From positions 1-64,000 of the forward strand of contig CALDHM010000006.1 of assembly GCA_937941455.1 (NCBI GenBank): a stretch of DNA of 64,000 nucleotides, in the 5' to 3' direction. The notes beneath the pieces are model-generated. The model searched no databases, was not told the DNA's origin, and saw nothing but the letters and a program-made list of their open reading frames with translations. The position numbers and the translations under genes were made by a program. The DNA is from an uncultured Pirellulaceae bacterium (GTDB lineage: Bacteria; Planctomycetota; Planctomycetia; Pirellulales; Pirellulaceae). Shown piece by piece: positions 56,520 to 64,000 of this stretch (the stretch's first letter is position 1; each line of letters starts with the position of its first letter).

Positions 56520-57821
56520 ATGCTCGCGAACCTGCTTTTGATGGCTCAAATCGACGATTTTACGGAGGCTACCAAGCACTCCGAAACGGCGCACTACTTT
56601 TTTCCCGACCAAGCGTCGACGTTCGCGCCGCAATCCGATTTCCTGTACTTGGCCATTTTTTGGATCTCCACCTTTTTCTTTGTCATGATCGTGGGGCTGA
56701 TGTGCTATTTCGTGGTCAAGTATCGCCGCCGTCCGGGCGTTAGACCCGAACCGAGCGCGTCGCACAACACGACAATCGAGATTTTGTGGTCTGTTATTCC
56801 GAGCATCATTCTCGTGTGGATCTTTTACGAAGGTGCGGTCGGCTTTCTGGATTCGCGAATCGTTCCTGACGGCGCGGAAGAGATCCAGGTAGAGGCCAGC
56901 AGCTTTGCATGGACATTTATCTATCCTAATGGCGATACGACGGATAGCTTGCACCTGGTACAAAATCGTCCCGTCAAATTGACATTGCGTTCTCGCGACG
57001 TGCTCCACAGCCTGTTTATTCCGGCGTTCCGCCAAAAGATGGACGTGGTGCCCGGACGCTTCACCTCGTTTTACGTGGTGCCCAATCGGATAGGTCGCTA
57101 CCGTATTTACTGCACCGAGTACTGTGGAAACGGTCACTCGATCATGCGGAGTTATTGCCAAGTCCACGCGACCGACGCCGATCGGCTGCAGAATACCGAG
57201 TGGAAAAAGGCGGAGAAACCACCCTCCATCAATGGCCAGCGGATCTGGAAAATCTACTGCGCTGGTTGCCATTATATCGATGGCCGCCGGAACACGGGCC
57301 CCCCGCTGAACGAAGTGTGGGGGACCGAACGCACGTTCACCGACGGCTCCCGCCGGATGGCCGACGAAAACTACATCCGCGACTCGATCTACGATCCGAA
57401 CAAGCAAATCGTCGCCGGCTATGAAGCGAAAATGCCGACCTTCAAAGGCAAGTTGTCCGAAGAGGACATCAGCCATGTAATTGCGTTCCTCAAGCTCAAG
57501 GACGGCATGGCATCGCTTACTCCCGAGACGGCCAAAGATAAGCCGGGAGATGTGGTGATCCCAGCCGCGGACAACCCGGCCCCTGCGGCCGATGGGGGAG
57601 CGGCAGGCAATCCGGCCGACCAAGGAGCCGCTGCGAACCAGAGTGGCGATAATGGAGCACAAGCGGCTGACGCGACAGCTCAGCCCGATGGCAGGGATAA
57701 CAAGACTGATAATACCGGTGCCGACGAGACCACGACGGAAAATAACGATGCGGGATCCTCCGGTGGCGAGGCCAAGGAAGGCTCGCAATCGTCCGGTGGC
57801 GGCGACGGACTGAATCATTAA
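56520..57821 (+). CDS. ctaC: Cytochrome c oxidase subunit II, caa3-type (CuA + heme c)
   Basis: The 433-residue protein has two N-terminal helices. Its CuA domain has His163 ([10 protein letters not shown]) and the cluster [13 protein letters not shown] (Cys198, Cys202, His206, Met209). A fused cytochrome c domain has CAGCH at 247-251. The tail of about 95 residues is Ala/Gly/Asp-rich and disordered. The fused heme c makes this a caa3-type oxidase, able to take electrons directly from ActE. Confidence 0.95.
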   Translation: MLANLLLMAQIDDFTEATKHSETAHYFFPDQASTFAPQSDFLYLAIFWISTFFFVMIVGLMCYFVVKYRRRPGVRPEPSASHNTTIEILWSVIPSIILVWIFYEGAVGFLDSRIVPDGAEEIQVEASSFAWTFIYPNGDTTDSLHLVQNRPVKLTLRSRDVLHSLFIPAFRQKMDVVPGRFTSFYVVPNRIGRYRIYCTEYCGNGHSIMRSYCQVHATDADRLQNTEWKKAEKPPSINGQRIWKIYCAGCHYIDGRRNTGPPLNEVWGTERTFTDGSRRMADENYIRDSIYDPNKQIVAGYEAKMPTFKGKLSEEDISHVIAFLKLKDGMASLTPETAKDKPGDVVIPAADNPAPAADGGAAGNPADQGAAANQSGDNGAQAADATAQPDGRDNKTDNTGADETTTENNDAGSSGGEAKEGSQSSGGGDGLNH

Positions 57822-57861
57822 ACAATCAAATACTTTCGTTCCAATTTTTTGGGTTACTCAT

Positions 57862-59589
57862 ATGGCTACTGCAGACGTCAGAAGAGAGTTGTTCGGTCAC
57901 GCCGAGCAAACCAACTACCTCACCCATAGTCGAGGCTTTTTATCTTGGGCGTTGACCCTGGACCACAAACGGATCGGCATCATGTACTTGGTGGGTGTAT
58001 CCGCGGCGCTGATCATCGCGGGTATTTTTGCCTTAATGCTGCGGGCGCATTTGTACTACGCCAACGGTACTTTCGCCGATGCCAGCTGGGGTCTGCTGCA
58101 GGTGGACAATGCCCGCTACAACCAACTCTTCACCCTGCACGGGGCGATCATGGTGTTTTCGTTCATCATACCGAGCATCCCGGCCGCGCTGGGCAACTTT
58201 GTGTTGCCGATGATGCTCGGTGCCAAGGACGTGGCGTTCCCTCGATTGAATCTAGCCAGTTTTTACCTGTGGGTCATCGGGACCGGTTTCTTGGTCGCCG
58301 CCTTGTTGACGACCGGCCTGGACACGGGTTGGACGTTCTACACCCCGTACAGCATCCGCACGTCGACCCACGTGGTGTTCGCGACTTTCGGGGCGTTCGT
58401 TCTCGGTTTCAGCTCGATTTTCACGGGCATCAATTTCCTGGTGACGATCAACACGATGCGGCCGCGGGGCATGGATTGGTTCCATATGCCGTTGTTCTTG
58501 TGGGCCTTGTACGCGACCGCCATTATCCAGGTCCTGGCGACTCCGGTTCTGGGCATCACCTTGCTGCTGCTGATTGCCGAGCGGGTGATGGGAATCGGCA
58601 TCTTCGATCCGGACATGGGGGGTGACCCGGTTCTGTTCCAGCACTTTTTCTGGTTCTACTCGCACCCGGCGGTATACATCATGATTCTGCCGGCGATGGG
58701 GGTGATCAGCGAATTGATTTCAGTTTACTCTCAAAAGCGGATATTTGGTTACACGTTCATCGCCTTTTCGTCTGTCGCCATCGCCTTGTTGGGCTTCCTC
58801 GTGTGGGGTCACCACATGTTCACTAGCGGCCAATCAGTGGTGATGTCGATGATCTTCAGCGCGATTACGTTCTCGGTCGCCATTCCGTCAGCGGTCAAGG
58901 TTTTCAACTGGCTGGCAACGCTCTACAAGGGCTCGATTCTGCTCAGCACGCCGATGTGCTATGCCCTGTCGTTCATCTTTTTGTTCGGGATTGGCGGCTT
59001 GACTGGTTTGTTCTTAGGGGCCTTGGCAACCGACATCCATCTGCACGACACCTATTTCGTCGTAGCCCATTTTCACTATGTGATGGTTGGTGGCACGTTG
59101 ACGGCGTTGTTCGGTGGACTGTTCCATTGGTGGCCGAAAATGTTCGGCCGCATGTACGATGACTTTTTGGGGCGGATCGGTTGCTTCTTGGTGTTTCTGG
59201 GATTCAACCTGACCTTCTTCCCGCAGTTCGTGATGGGCTCGCGGGGGATGCCGCGGCGCTATGCGACCTACGATTTGGAGTTCCAAGTCTTCCATCAATG
59301 GTCGACGATCGGGGCGTTTGTCCTGGGGATCGGCATCGTCCTTTCCTTCGGAGTGCTGATCTATGCTGCTCTGTATGGTCGCAAGGTTACGGGCAACCCG
59401 TTCGGCGCAGCGTCCCTGGAGTGGCAGTCGAGCTCGCCTCCTTCGTTCCACAACTTCGATCACAAACCGATCATCAATGACCCCTATGACTTTGATTCGC
59501 TGGTTTACGACGAAACCTTGGATTCGTTCGTGCTCCGCGAGTTTATGGATCCGAAACAAGTTCCTGAGCGACAACCGGTGGCTCACTAG
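57862..59589 (+). CDS. ctaD: Cytochrome c oxidase subunit I, A2-type
   Basis: The 575-residue catalytic subunit holds heme a, heme a3 and CuB. Ligand residues are in place: His93 (TLHGAIM), His268 and cross-linked Tyr272 (YSHPAVYIM), His317-318 (WGHHMF), His403 and His405 (VAHFHYVM). The segment YSHPAV, instead of the usual HPEVY, marks an A2-type oxidase, where Tyr/Ser replace the K/D-channel Glu. It is the same class as in Rhodothermus and Thermus caa3. Confidence 0.95.
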   Translation: MATADVRRELFGHAEQTNYLTHSRGFLSWALTLDHKRIGIMYLVGVSAALIIAGIFALMLRAHLYYANGTFADASWGLLQVDNARYNQLFTLHGAIMVFSFIIPSIPAALGNFVLPMMLGAKDVAFPRLNLASFYLWVIGTGFLVAALLTTGLDTGWTFYTPYSIRTSTHVVFATFGAFVLGFSSIFTGINFLVTINTMRPRGMDWFHMPLFLWALYATAIIQVLATPVLGITLLLLIAERVMGIGIFDPDMGGDPVLFQHFFWFYSHPAVYIMILPAMGVISELISVYSQKRIFGYTFIAFSSVAIALLGFLVWGHHMFTSGQSVVMSMIFSAITFSVAIPSAVKVFNWLATLYKGSILLSTPMCYALSFIFLFGIGGLTGLFLGALATDIHLHDTYFVVAHFHYVMVGGTLTALFGGLFHWWPKMFGRMYDDFLGRIGCFLVFLGFNLTFFPQFVMGSRGMPRRYATYDLEFQVFHQWSTIGAFVLGIGIVLSFGVLIYAALYGRKVTGNPFGAASLEWQSSSPPSFHNFDHKPIINDPYDFDSLVYDETLDSFVLREFMDPKQVPERQPVAH

Positions 59590-59654
59590 TTTCGATCTGC
59601 AAAATTTCCCTTTGATTTACCAGTTTATTTGGCGAACATATAGCGGAGCCGATC

Positions 59655-60686
59655 ATGGCGTTAGCCGAAAGCACCCAAGAACATCACGAGCATCATGAAC
59701 ACGGTGAGTTCATCGCGCACCATTTCGATACGCCGGAGCAGCAGTTTGATTCCGGGAAGCTCGGGATTTGGATTTTCTTGGTTACGGAAGTTCTCTTTTT
59801 CAGCGGCCTGTTCGTGGCCTACACGTTGTGGCGCTATCACCACCCACAAATCTTCGAACAGGCCCACGTGCATCTCGATAAGTATCTGGGTGCGGCGAAC
59901 ACCGTCGTGCTGCTATTCAGCAGTTTGACGATCGCCTGGGGCGTCCGCTGTGCGCAGCTTGGCAAGAACCAGGCGGTGGCGATCTTGACCCTGATCACCA
60001 TGGTCTGCGCGGCCATCTTTATTGGGGTCAAGGCGGTCGAGTACAGCCATAAATGGGATATGGGGATCTTGGTCCGCAGCGCGTTCACTTACGATGGATC
60101 GGGCCATCACCATGAGGCGACGTTGCCGATCGCCAAGTCGTTGGGCGTTTCGGACTGGTTGATTTGGTTGAGTATCGTTCCCACGATTCTCCTGGTCGGT
60201 TTCGCGTTCCTGTCCACGTTCATGTATTTAACGCAGAAGCCTTTATGGGGGAAATTCTGGGCGGGTATGGTCGTCACGATCGGCGGCTACTTTTTGGGAG
60301 CCATTGCTGGCCATATCTACATGAAAGTCACCGACGGTGGTGTGGGCGGCAAGCACGTCCGAGCTCACTCGGAACCGTTGGTGTTGTTGGCTGCCTCCGA
60401 CGAACAGAAGCATGGTGACGACCACGATCACGCGCAGGACCACACCGCGAAGCAAAAGCTGGATCGGGACATCGGGATCTTTTTCAGCATTTACTACTGC
60501 ATGACCGGCCTGCACGCTATTCACATCATCGCTGGAATCGTGGCCCTGTCGTGGATCTTCTATCGCAGCCTGGCGAATCACTGGAGGCCCGACTATTTTG
60601 GCCCGGTCGATTACGTTGGCTTGTACTGGCACTTGGTTGACTTGATTTGGATCTATTTGTTCCCGATGCTCTACCTGATCGACTAG
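59655..60686 (+). CDS. ctaE: Cytochrome c oxidase subunit III
   Basis: The 343-residue protein has the core helices of subunit III (KLGIWIFLVTEVLFFSGLFV and LYWHLVDLIWIYLFPMLYLI). It is longer than usual because of a His-rich N-terminus (HHEHHEHGEFIAHHFD) and a His/Asp-rich insert near residues 250-270. It lies 65 bp after ctaD. Confidence 0.93.
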   Translation: MALAESTQEHHEHHEHGEFIAHHFDTPEQQFDSGKLGIWIFLVTEVLFFSGLFVAYTLWRYHHPQIFEQAHVHLDKYLGAANTVVLLFSSLTIAWGVRCAQLGKNQAVAILTLITMVCAAIFIGVKAVEYSHKWDMGILVRSAFTYDGSGHHHEATLPIAKSLGVSDWLIWLSIVPTILLVGFAFLSTFMYLTQKPLWGKFWAGMVVTIGGYFLGAIAGHIYMKVTDGGVGGKHVRAHSEPLVLLAASDEQKHGDDHDHAQDHTAKQKLDRDIGIFFSIYYCMTGLHAIHIIAGIVALSWIFYRSLANHWRPDYFGPVDYVGLYWHLVDLIWIYLFPMLYLID

Positions 60687-60746
60687 CGACGGTGGACGAC
60701 TGGTGTTGATAAGGATCGGTTTGATAATTTTTTGAGGTCGATTGGC

Positions 60747-61097
60747 ATGGCAGAACAGCATCACGATCATTCGTTCGCTCATCCAGCTCCGCTGAAATTG
60801 TTGTTTACGGTGTTTTTTGCACTGATCGTTCTGACGATCATGACGGTGGCCCTCGCCACGGTCGATTTGGGACCCTTTGGGATCTGGATTTCGATGACCA
60901 TTGCGACGATCAAGGCCGCCTTGGTGGCCTTGTTCTTCATGCATATGTACTGGGACAAGAGCTTCAACGTGCTGGTGTTCCTCTCGTCGTTCTTGTTCGT
61001 GGCCCTGTTCATTGGTTTGACCATGACCGATACGCAGCATTATCAAAATGCGATTGATGCTTATCCGCGGGCTGCCGACACGGCGATGGGCAATTGA
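60747..61097 (+). CDS. Cytochrome c oxidase subunit IV-like (prokaryotic COX4 family)
   Basis: The 116-residue protein has three helices with the family motif TIATIKAALVALFFMHMYWD. N-terminus MAEQHHDHSFAHPAP is His-rich. This small subunit follows ctaE in many caa3 operons. ATG 60747 is preferred over an upstream in-frame start. Confidence 0.88.
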   Translation: MAEQHHDHSFAHPAPLKLLFTVFFALIVLTIMTVALATVDLGPFGIWISMTIATIKAALVALFFMHMYWDKSFNVLVFLSSFLFVALFIGLTMTDTQHYQNAIDAYPRAADTAMGN

Positions 61098-61530
61098 GCC
61101 AACCCCGATGTTCGTAGCACCCGGTGGTTGGCCGAGAAGTGGGAAGGCCCGAGCTGGGGAATGGCTGGCCCGCGGGGTTGATAGCCCTCGTTCTCCCGTT
61201 TCGTTCGGCCCGCGGGGTTCGTTCCGCCAAGGTGGACAATTAACAAACGCGTCTATCAGCTCGGGGAGTGGCTGGCCAGTACCCGTTGATGTTGATTTGT
61301 TTGTCTGGCGCCTCGGGTTGAATCTCTGTCTTCTTCGTTGTGGGGATGGTCCGAACGGACACAAAACAAATATTGGGAAATTGGCCCGTTGGAATGGGTT
61401 GCCAGCGGGTATTCGTCGGCGGTTATTCCGCTGGATATAAAATTACCACATCGCATAGAGCTCGTCCGACGCGATTGGCAACGTACGAGACAGTCGTCCT
61501 GCATTGCGAACCATTCCCAACGAGTTGGGT
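61098..61530. other. 433-bp gap inside the oxidase cluster
   Basis: No gene was recognised. A 13-bp direct repeat GGCCCGCGGGGTT occurs at 61167-61179 and 61207-61219. Transcription may restart here for the last oxidase gene. Confidence 0.35.
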
Positions 61531-62130
61531 ATGTTAAAAGAATCCTTCCATCTCGTGACTGCTCGGCGCGATCATTATCAAGCCAAGCTATTGTTCCTGA
61601 TTTTCATTGCGTCGCTGGGTATGTTTTTTATTGCGGCGCTATGGGCTTACATCGTGATTCGTCGGCAGAGTTTCGAGCCGATCCCGGTGCCTTACCTCGA
61701 GCTGAAACTTCCGTCATCGCTGTGGCTAAGTACGCTGGCGCTCCTCGGTACCAGTTTTTACTTGGAACGGGCTTGTTGGTTCGTGCGCCGCCAATTGCTC
61801 GAGCCGTTTCAAAAAAATTTGATCTATGCTGCTGTTCTCAGTCTGCTGTTCGTATTGATTCAATCGTTTGGATTGTCAGAACTTTTCCGCATCCATTTCG
61901 CAGTCGCTGACGGATCGCACAAAGCCTACGGGATGAGCTTCACGTTAGCGTTCGTGCATATCTTGCATGTCGTCGGCGGCATTGCCTTCTTAGGTTACGT
62001 TTTGGTTCAAAGCTATCGAGGCCGCTACGACCATGAACGCTTTTGGGCCGTCAAGCATTGTGCCGGCTACTGGCACTTCCTCGACGTCGTCTGGATCGCC
62101 ATGCTGCTGACGTTCACTCTCGTTCGATAA
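61531..62130 (+). CDS. Second heme-copper oxidase subunit III-like protein
   Basis: From ATG 61531 the product is 199 residues with about five helices. Marker sequences are MSFTLAFVHILHVVGGIAFL and FWAVKHCAGYWHFLDVVWIA, matching the C-terminal half of subunit III. It is shorter than ctaE and separate from it. Such second copies in ACIII/caa3 operons may be assembly factors or alternative subunits. Confidence 0.85.
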   Translation: MLKESFHLVTARRDHYQAKLLFLIFIASLGMFFIAALWAYIVIRRQSFEPIPVPYLELKLPSSLWLSTLALLGTSFYLERACWFVRRQLLEPFQKNLIYAAVLSLLFVLIQSFGLSELFRIHFAVADGSHKAYGMSFTLAFVHILHVVGGIAFLGYVLVQSYRGRYDHERFWAVKHCAGYWHFLDVVWIAMLLTFTLVR

Positions 62131-62184
62131 CAACTGCCGAACTCCCGAGGCAACCTGCGAACGGCGTCTGGCAAACATGGCGGC

Positions 62185-62892
62185 CTACTCGCGGCGGGAG
62201 AGAAGGCCGGAGCGCCAGAGGAAATAGAGGAGAGTCAGCAGTGTTTGGATAAAGGCCGCGACGTAGGTCAAGGCGGCGGCGTTCAGGACCTTGTCGACAC
62301 CCTCTCGTTCGGCGGGGCTGATGATGCCCGCTTCGACGACCAAGGCCTTGGCTCGGGCGCTGGCGTTGAATTCCACCGGGAGCGTGACGAGCTGGAACAG
62401 AAGCATTCCGCCGAACAAGACGAGACCGACCAGAAAGATCATCTTGCCCAAGACGCTGCCCCCGGCCATCAGCGCCAGACCGATCATGAGCGCGTACATG
62501 CTGAACGGGCTACCGAATTGCACGATCGGGACAAGGGCCGACCGCATTGCCAGGGGGTAATACCGTGTCGCATGTTGGATGGCGTGGCCGGCCTCGTGGG
62601 TGGCAACTCCCAAGGCGGCTACCGAGTGGCTGTCATAGACAGGCGGCGACAACGCCAACCGCTTATTAACCGGGTCATAGTGATCTGACAAAAAACCGTC
62701 GACACGGACGATCTCGACATCCCGGATGCCCGCCCGATCCAACAGCATTTTGGCCGCTCGCGCTCCGGTGATACCGCGAGCCGAGGGAACTTGGGAATAA
62801 TGCTGGAAGCGAGAATTCACCAGGTAACCGGCGTACATCGAAAGGAGCAAGCCCGGGCCAATGAATAAAAAGTAGATAGGGTCGATAAACAT
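62185..62892 (-). CDS. Membrane zinc metallopeptidase (YugP-like)
   Basis: The 235-residue protein has an N-terminal helix, the zinc motif HEAGHAIQHA, and two later helices (MYALMIGLALMAGGSVLGKM and the following one). It ends VAAFIQTLLTLLYFLWR. This is the neutral zinc metallopeptidase family (Zn_peptidase_2/YugP). It is convergent with the oxidase cluster (54-bp gap). Substrate unknown. Confidence 0.93.
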   Translation of the reverse strand: MFIDPIYFLFIGPGLLLSMYAGYLVNSRFQHYSQVPSARGITGARAAKMLLDRAGIRDVEIVRVDGFLSDHYDPVNKRLALSPPVYDSHSVAALGVATHEAGHAIQHATRYYPLAMRSALVPIVQFGSPFSMYALMIGLALMAGGSVLGKMIFLVGLVLFGGMLLFQLVTLPVEFNASARAKALVVEAGIISPAEREGVDKVLNAAALTYVAAFIQTLLTLLYFLWRSGLLSRRE

Positions 62893-63041
62893 ATGAAAGT
62901 GTTATGGTCTCTGTAGGTTGATCGTTGTTTGACAGAAATGCGAATGATTCGGCAGTCGTCCTCTGCCCCGCTTCTGCCGCTGGGCCAAAGGCTGCCTTGC
63001 CACGCTGCGGGCACCGATTCATCGCCCGCTGGTGCCAAATT

Positions 63042-63707
63042 TTACGTTGCGTCGCCCGTGGGGCAAACGGTGACAAAATAACTCCAGGTCAGCGTAGAGG
63101 CCGCAGCGGTCCAGGGGAGTCGGGGCCGAAGCCGCAGTATACGCTCCTGATTGCTGAGCGATCTGACCGTTTGCTCGGACCGGACGATGAGTCGCACCGT
63201 CGAACGCGGATCGACGACCGCGATTTCGTCGGAATTTTGGACGTCGAATTCGGCGAGTGGTTCCACCAGGCGGTAGGTCGTGCCGACCCAACCCAAGCCT
63301 TTCTCTGCGCGGAGAGCCCATTCGACGAGCCACGCGGCAGCCGCCCCTGCTGGAGCCGGTTGGCGAGCGAACGATGCGGACCAATGACCGCAACCTGCTG
63401 AGCCGAGCCCCCAGGTTACTGGCCCCTGGGGAAGCGTTTGCGAATGGATCTGCTGCAAAGGTGGCGAAGGGGGCCAGGCGTCGTCGGCCGTTCCCTCCAC
63501 GGATTCGAGCAAGGGGATAAACTGCGACCCGCTCTGCCAGCCGATCTGATGAGCGTAGCGGTCATTGGCTGCGAAGAAGCGGATCAGCAGCGACGTGGCC
63601 GTGAGATCGGTGGTGGCTGGAGCCGTCGGGTCGGCTTGGTAAAGCGAACGTCGGTCACGCCCTTGTTGCCCAGCTCCTTGCGAGGCGGCTTGATCATCAT
63701 TCGTCAT
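63042..63707 (-). CDS. Uncharacterised protein overlapping prfB
   Basis: From ATG 63707 (within the last codons of prfB, 11-bp overlap) the product is 221 residues and I do not recognise it. It is Ala/Pro/Gln-rich with no membrane helix in the body. TATSLLIRFFAANDRYAHQI and LLESVEGTADDAWPPSPPLQ are the most protein-like parts. Overlap with prfB implies coupled translation. Confidence 0.7.
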   Translation of the reverse strand: MTNDDQAASQGAGQQGRDRRSLYQADPTAPATTDLTATSLLIRFFAANDRYAHQIGWQSGSQFIPLLESVEGTADDAWPPSPPLQQIHSQTLPQGPVTWGLGSAGCGHWSASFARQPAPAGAAAAWLVEWALRAEKGLGWVGTTYRLVEPLAEFDVQNSDEIAVVDPRSTVRLIVRSEQTVRSLSNQERILRLRPRLPWTAAASTLTWSYFVTVCPTGDAT

Positions 63708-64000
63708 CGGCGACTGTTTCCGGCGTTCCATGTTTTACTCGCCAGGCGAGGACCGCGTCGAGGAAGCCTTGAATATCGCCATCGAGGACGCGGTGGAAAT
63801 CCCCCATGGAATAGCCAGTTCGCACGTCTTTGACTCGCTGGTCAGGGTGTTGGAAGTAGTTGCGGATTTGGCTGCCGAAGCCGACTCGGGCCTTGCTTTT
63901 GTATTTGGCGGCTTCTTGTTCCTCCCGTTTGAGTTCTTCGAGCCGAGCCAGTTGAGCGCGAAGCATTTTCCAAGCGGTCGCTCGGTTCTTGTGTTGACTC
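63697..64000 (-). CDS. prfB: Peptide chain release factor 2, C-terminal part
   Basis: About 100 C-terminal residues are present. They include SQHKNRATAWKMLRAQL, the conserved segment after the GGQ domain, then KARVGFGSQIRNYFQHPDQR followed by VKDVRTGY and the terminal DGDIQGFLDAVLAWR. RF2 releases peptides at UGA and UAA codons. The N-terminal domains and any programmed frameshift site lie beyond the window. Confidence 0.93.
   Translation of the reverse strand, partial: SQHKNRATAWKMLRAQLARLEELKREEQEAAKYKSKARVGFGSQIRNYFQHPDQRVKDVRTGYSMGDFHRVLDGDIQGFLDAVLAWRVKHGTPETVADDE

Noticed and set aside
61167-61219. Direct repeat GGCCCGCGGGGTT as a CRISPR-like or recombination site
   Set aside because: Only two copies, 13 bp each, with no array or enzyme context.

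Overview
The window looks like a chromosomal segment of a member of the Planctomycetota. The supporting signs are a fused alternative complex III with a caa3-type oxidase, an exosortase with a PEP-CTERM protein, a MoxR/DUF58/BatA/VWA cluster, PQQ-like beta-propeller proteins, and a Y1 transposase of a type I associate with this phylum. GC content is moderate to high. Shine-Dalgarno sites are weak or absent before many genes, so several starts are judgement calls. I saw no rRNA, tRNA or CRISPR array.

Positions 1-19.4 kb. The window opens inside a REP-associated (Y1) transposase gene, followed by pepT and a predicted PolB-like 3'-5' exonuclease. An envelope polysaccharide block follows: a NusG paralog, GDP-L-fucose synthase, GDP-mannose 4,6-dehydratase, UDP-GlcNAc 2-epimerase, UDP-ManNAc dehydrogenase, an exosortase, a UTP-sugar uridylyltransferase translationally coupled to a glucuronokinase-like GHMP kinase, and a GT1 glycosyltransferase. 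A short-repeat region (REP-like palindrome, MITE-like element), a very large AsmA-like protein and an alpha/beta hydrolase close it.

Positions 19.4-39.4 kb. A PEP-CTERM protein, which is a plausible exosortase substrate, is followed by a class I aminotransferase, a three-gene sugar ABC importer (binding lipoprotein, permease, double ATPase), an SDR lacking the usual catalytic Tyr, and yidD. Next come the overlapping MoxR / DUF58 / BatA-like / VWA genes, a class V aminotransferase, a thiolase and a PQQ-like protein.

Positions 39.4-46.5 kb. This is a decaying or accessory stretch. It holds a fatty acid desaturase pseudogene, an unrecognised broken ORF, a secreted rhodanese, an ECF sigma / anti-sigma pair, a 29-residue membrane microprotein, a TauE/SafE permease fused to a beta-carbonic anhydrase whose enzyme half is broken by two frameshifts, and a CHAD-domain protein.

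Positions 46.7-62.1 kb. One long respiratory operon runs actA, actB, actC, actDE (a fusion), actF, a small membrane protein, SCO1, ctaC (CuA plus heme c), ctaD (A2-type, YSHP motif), ctaE, a subunit IV and a second subunit-III-like gene. It should carry electrons from quinol through alternative complex III and cytochrome c to oxygen. Many subunits carry His-rich tails. The window ends with a zinc metallopeptidase, an unknown protein and the 3' end of prfB, all on the minus strand.
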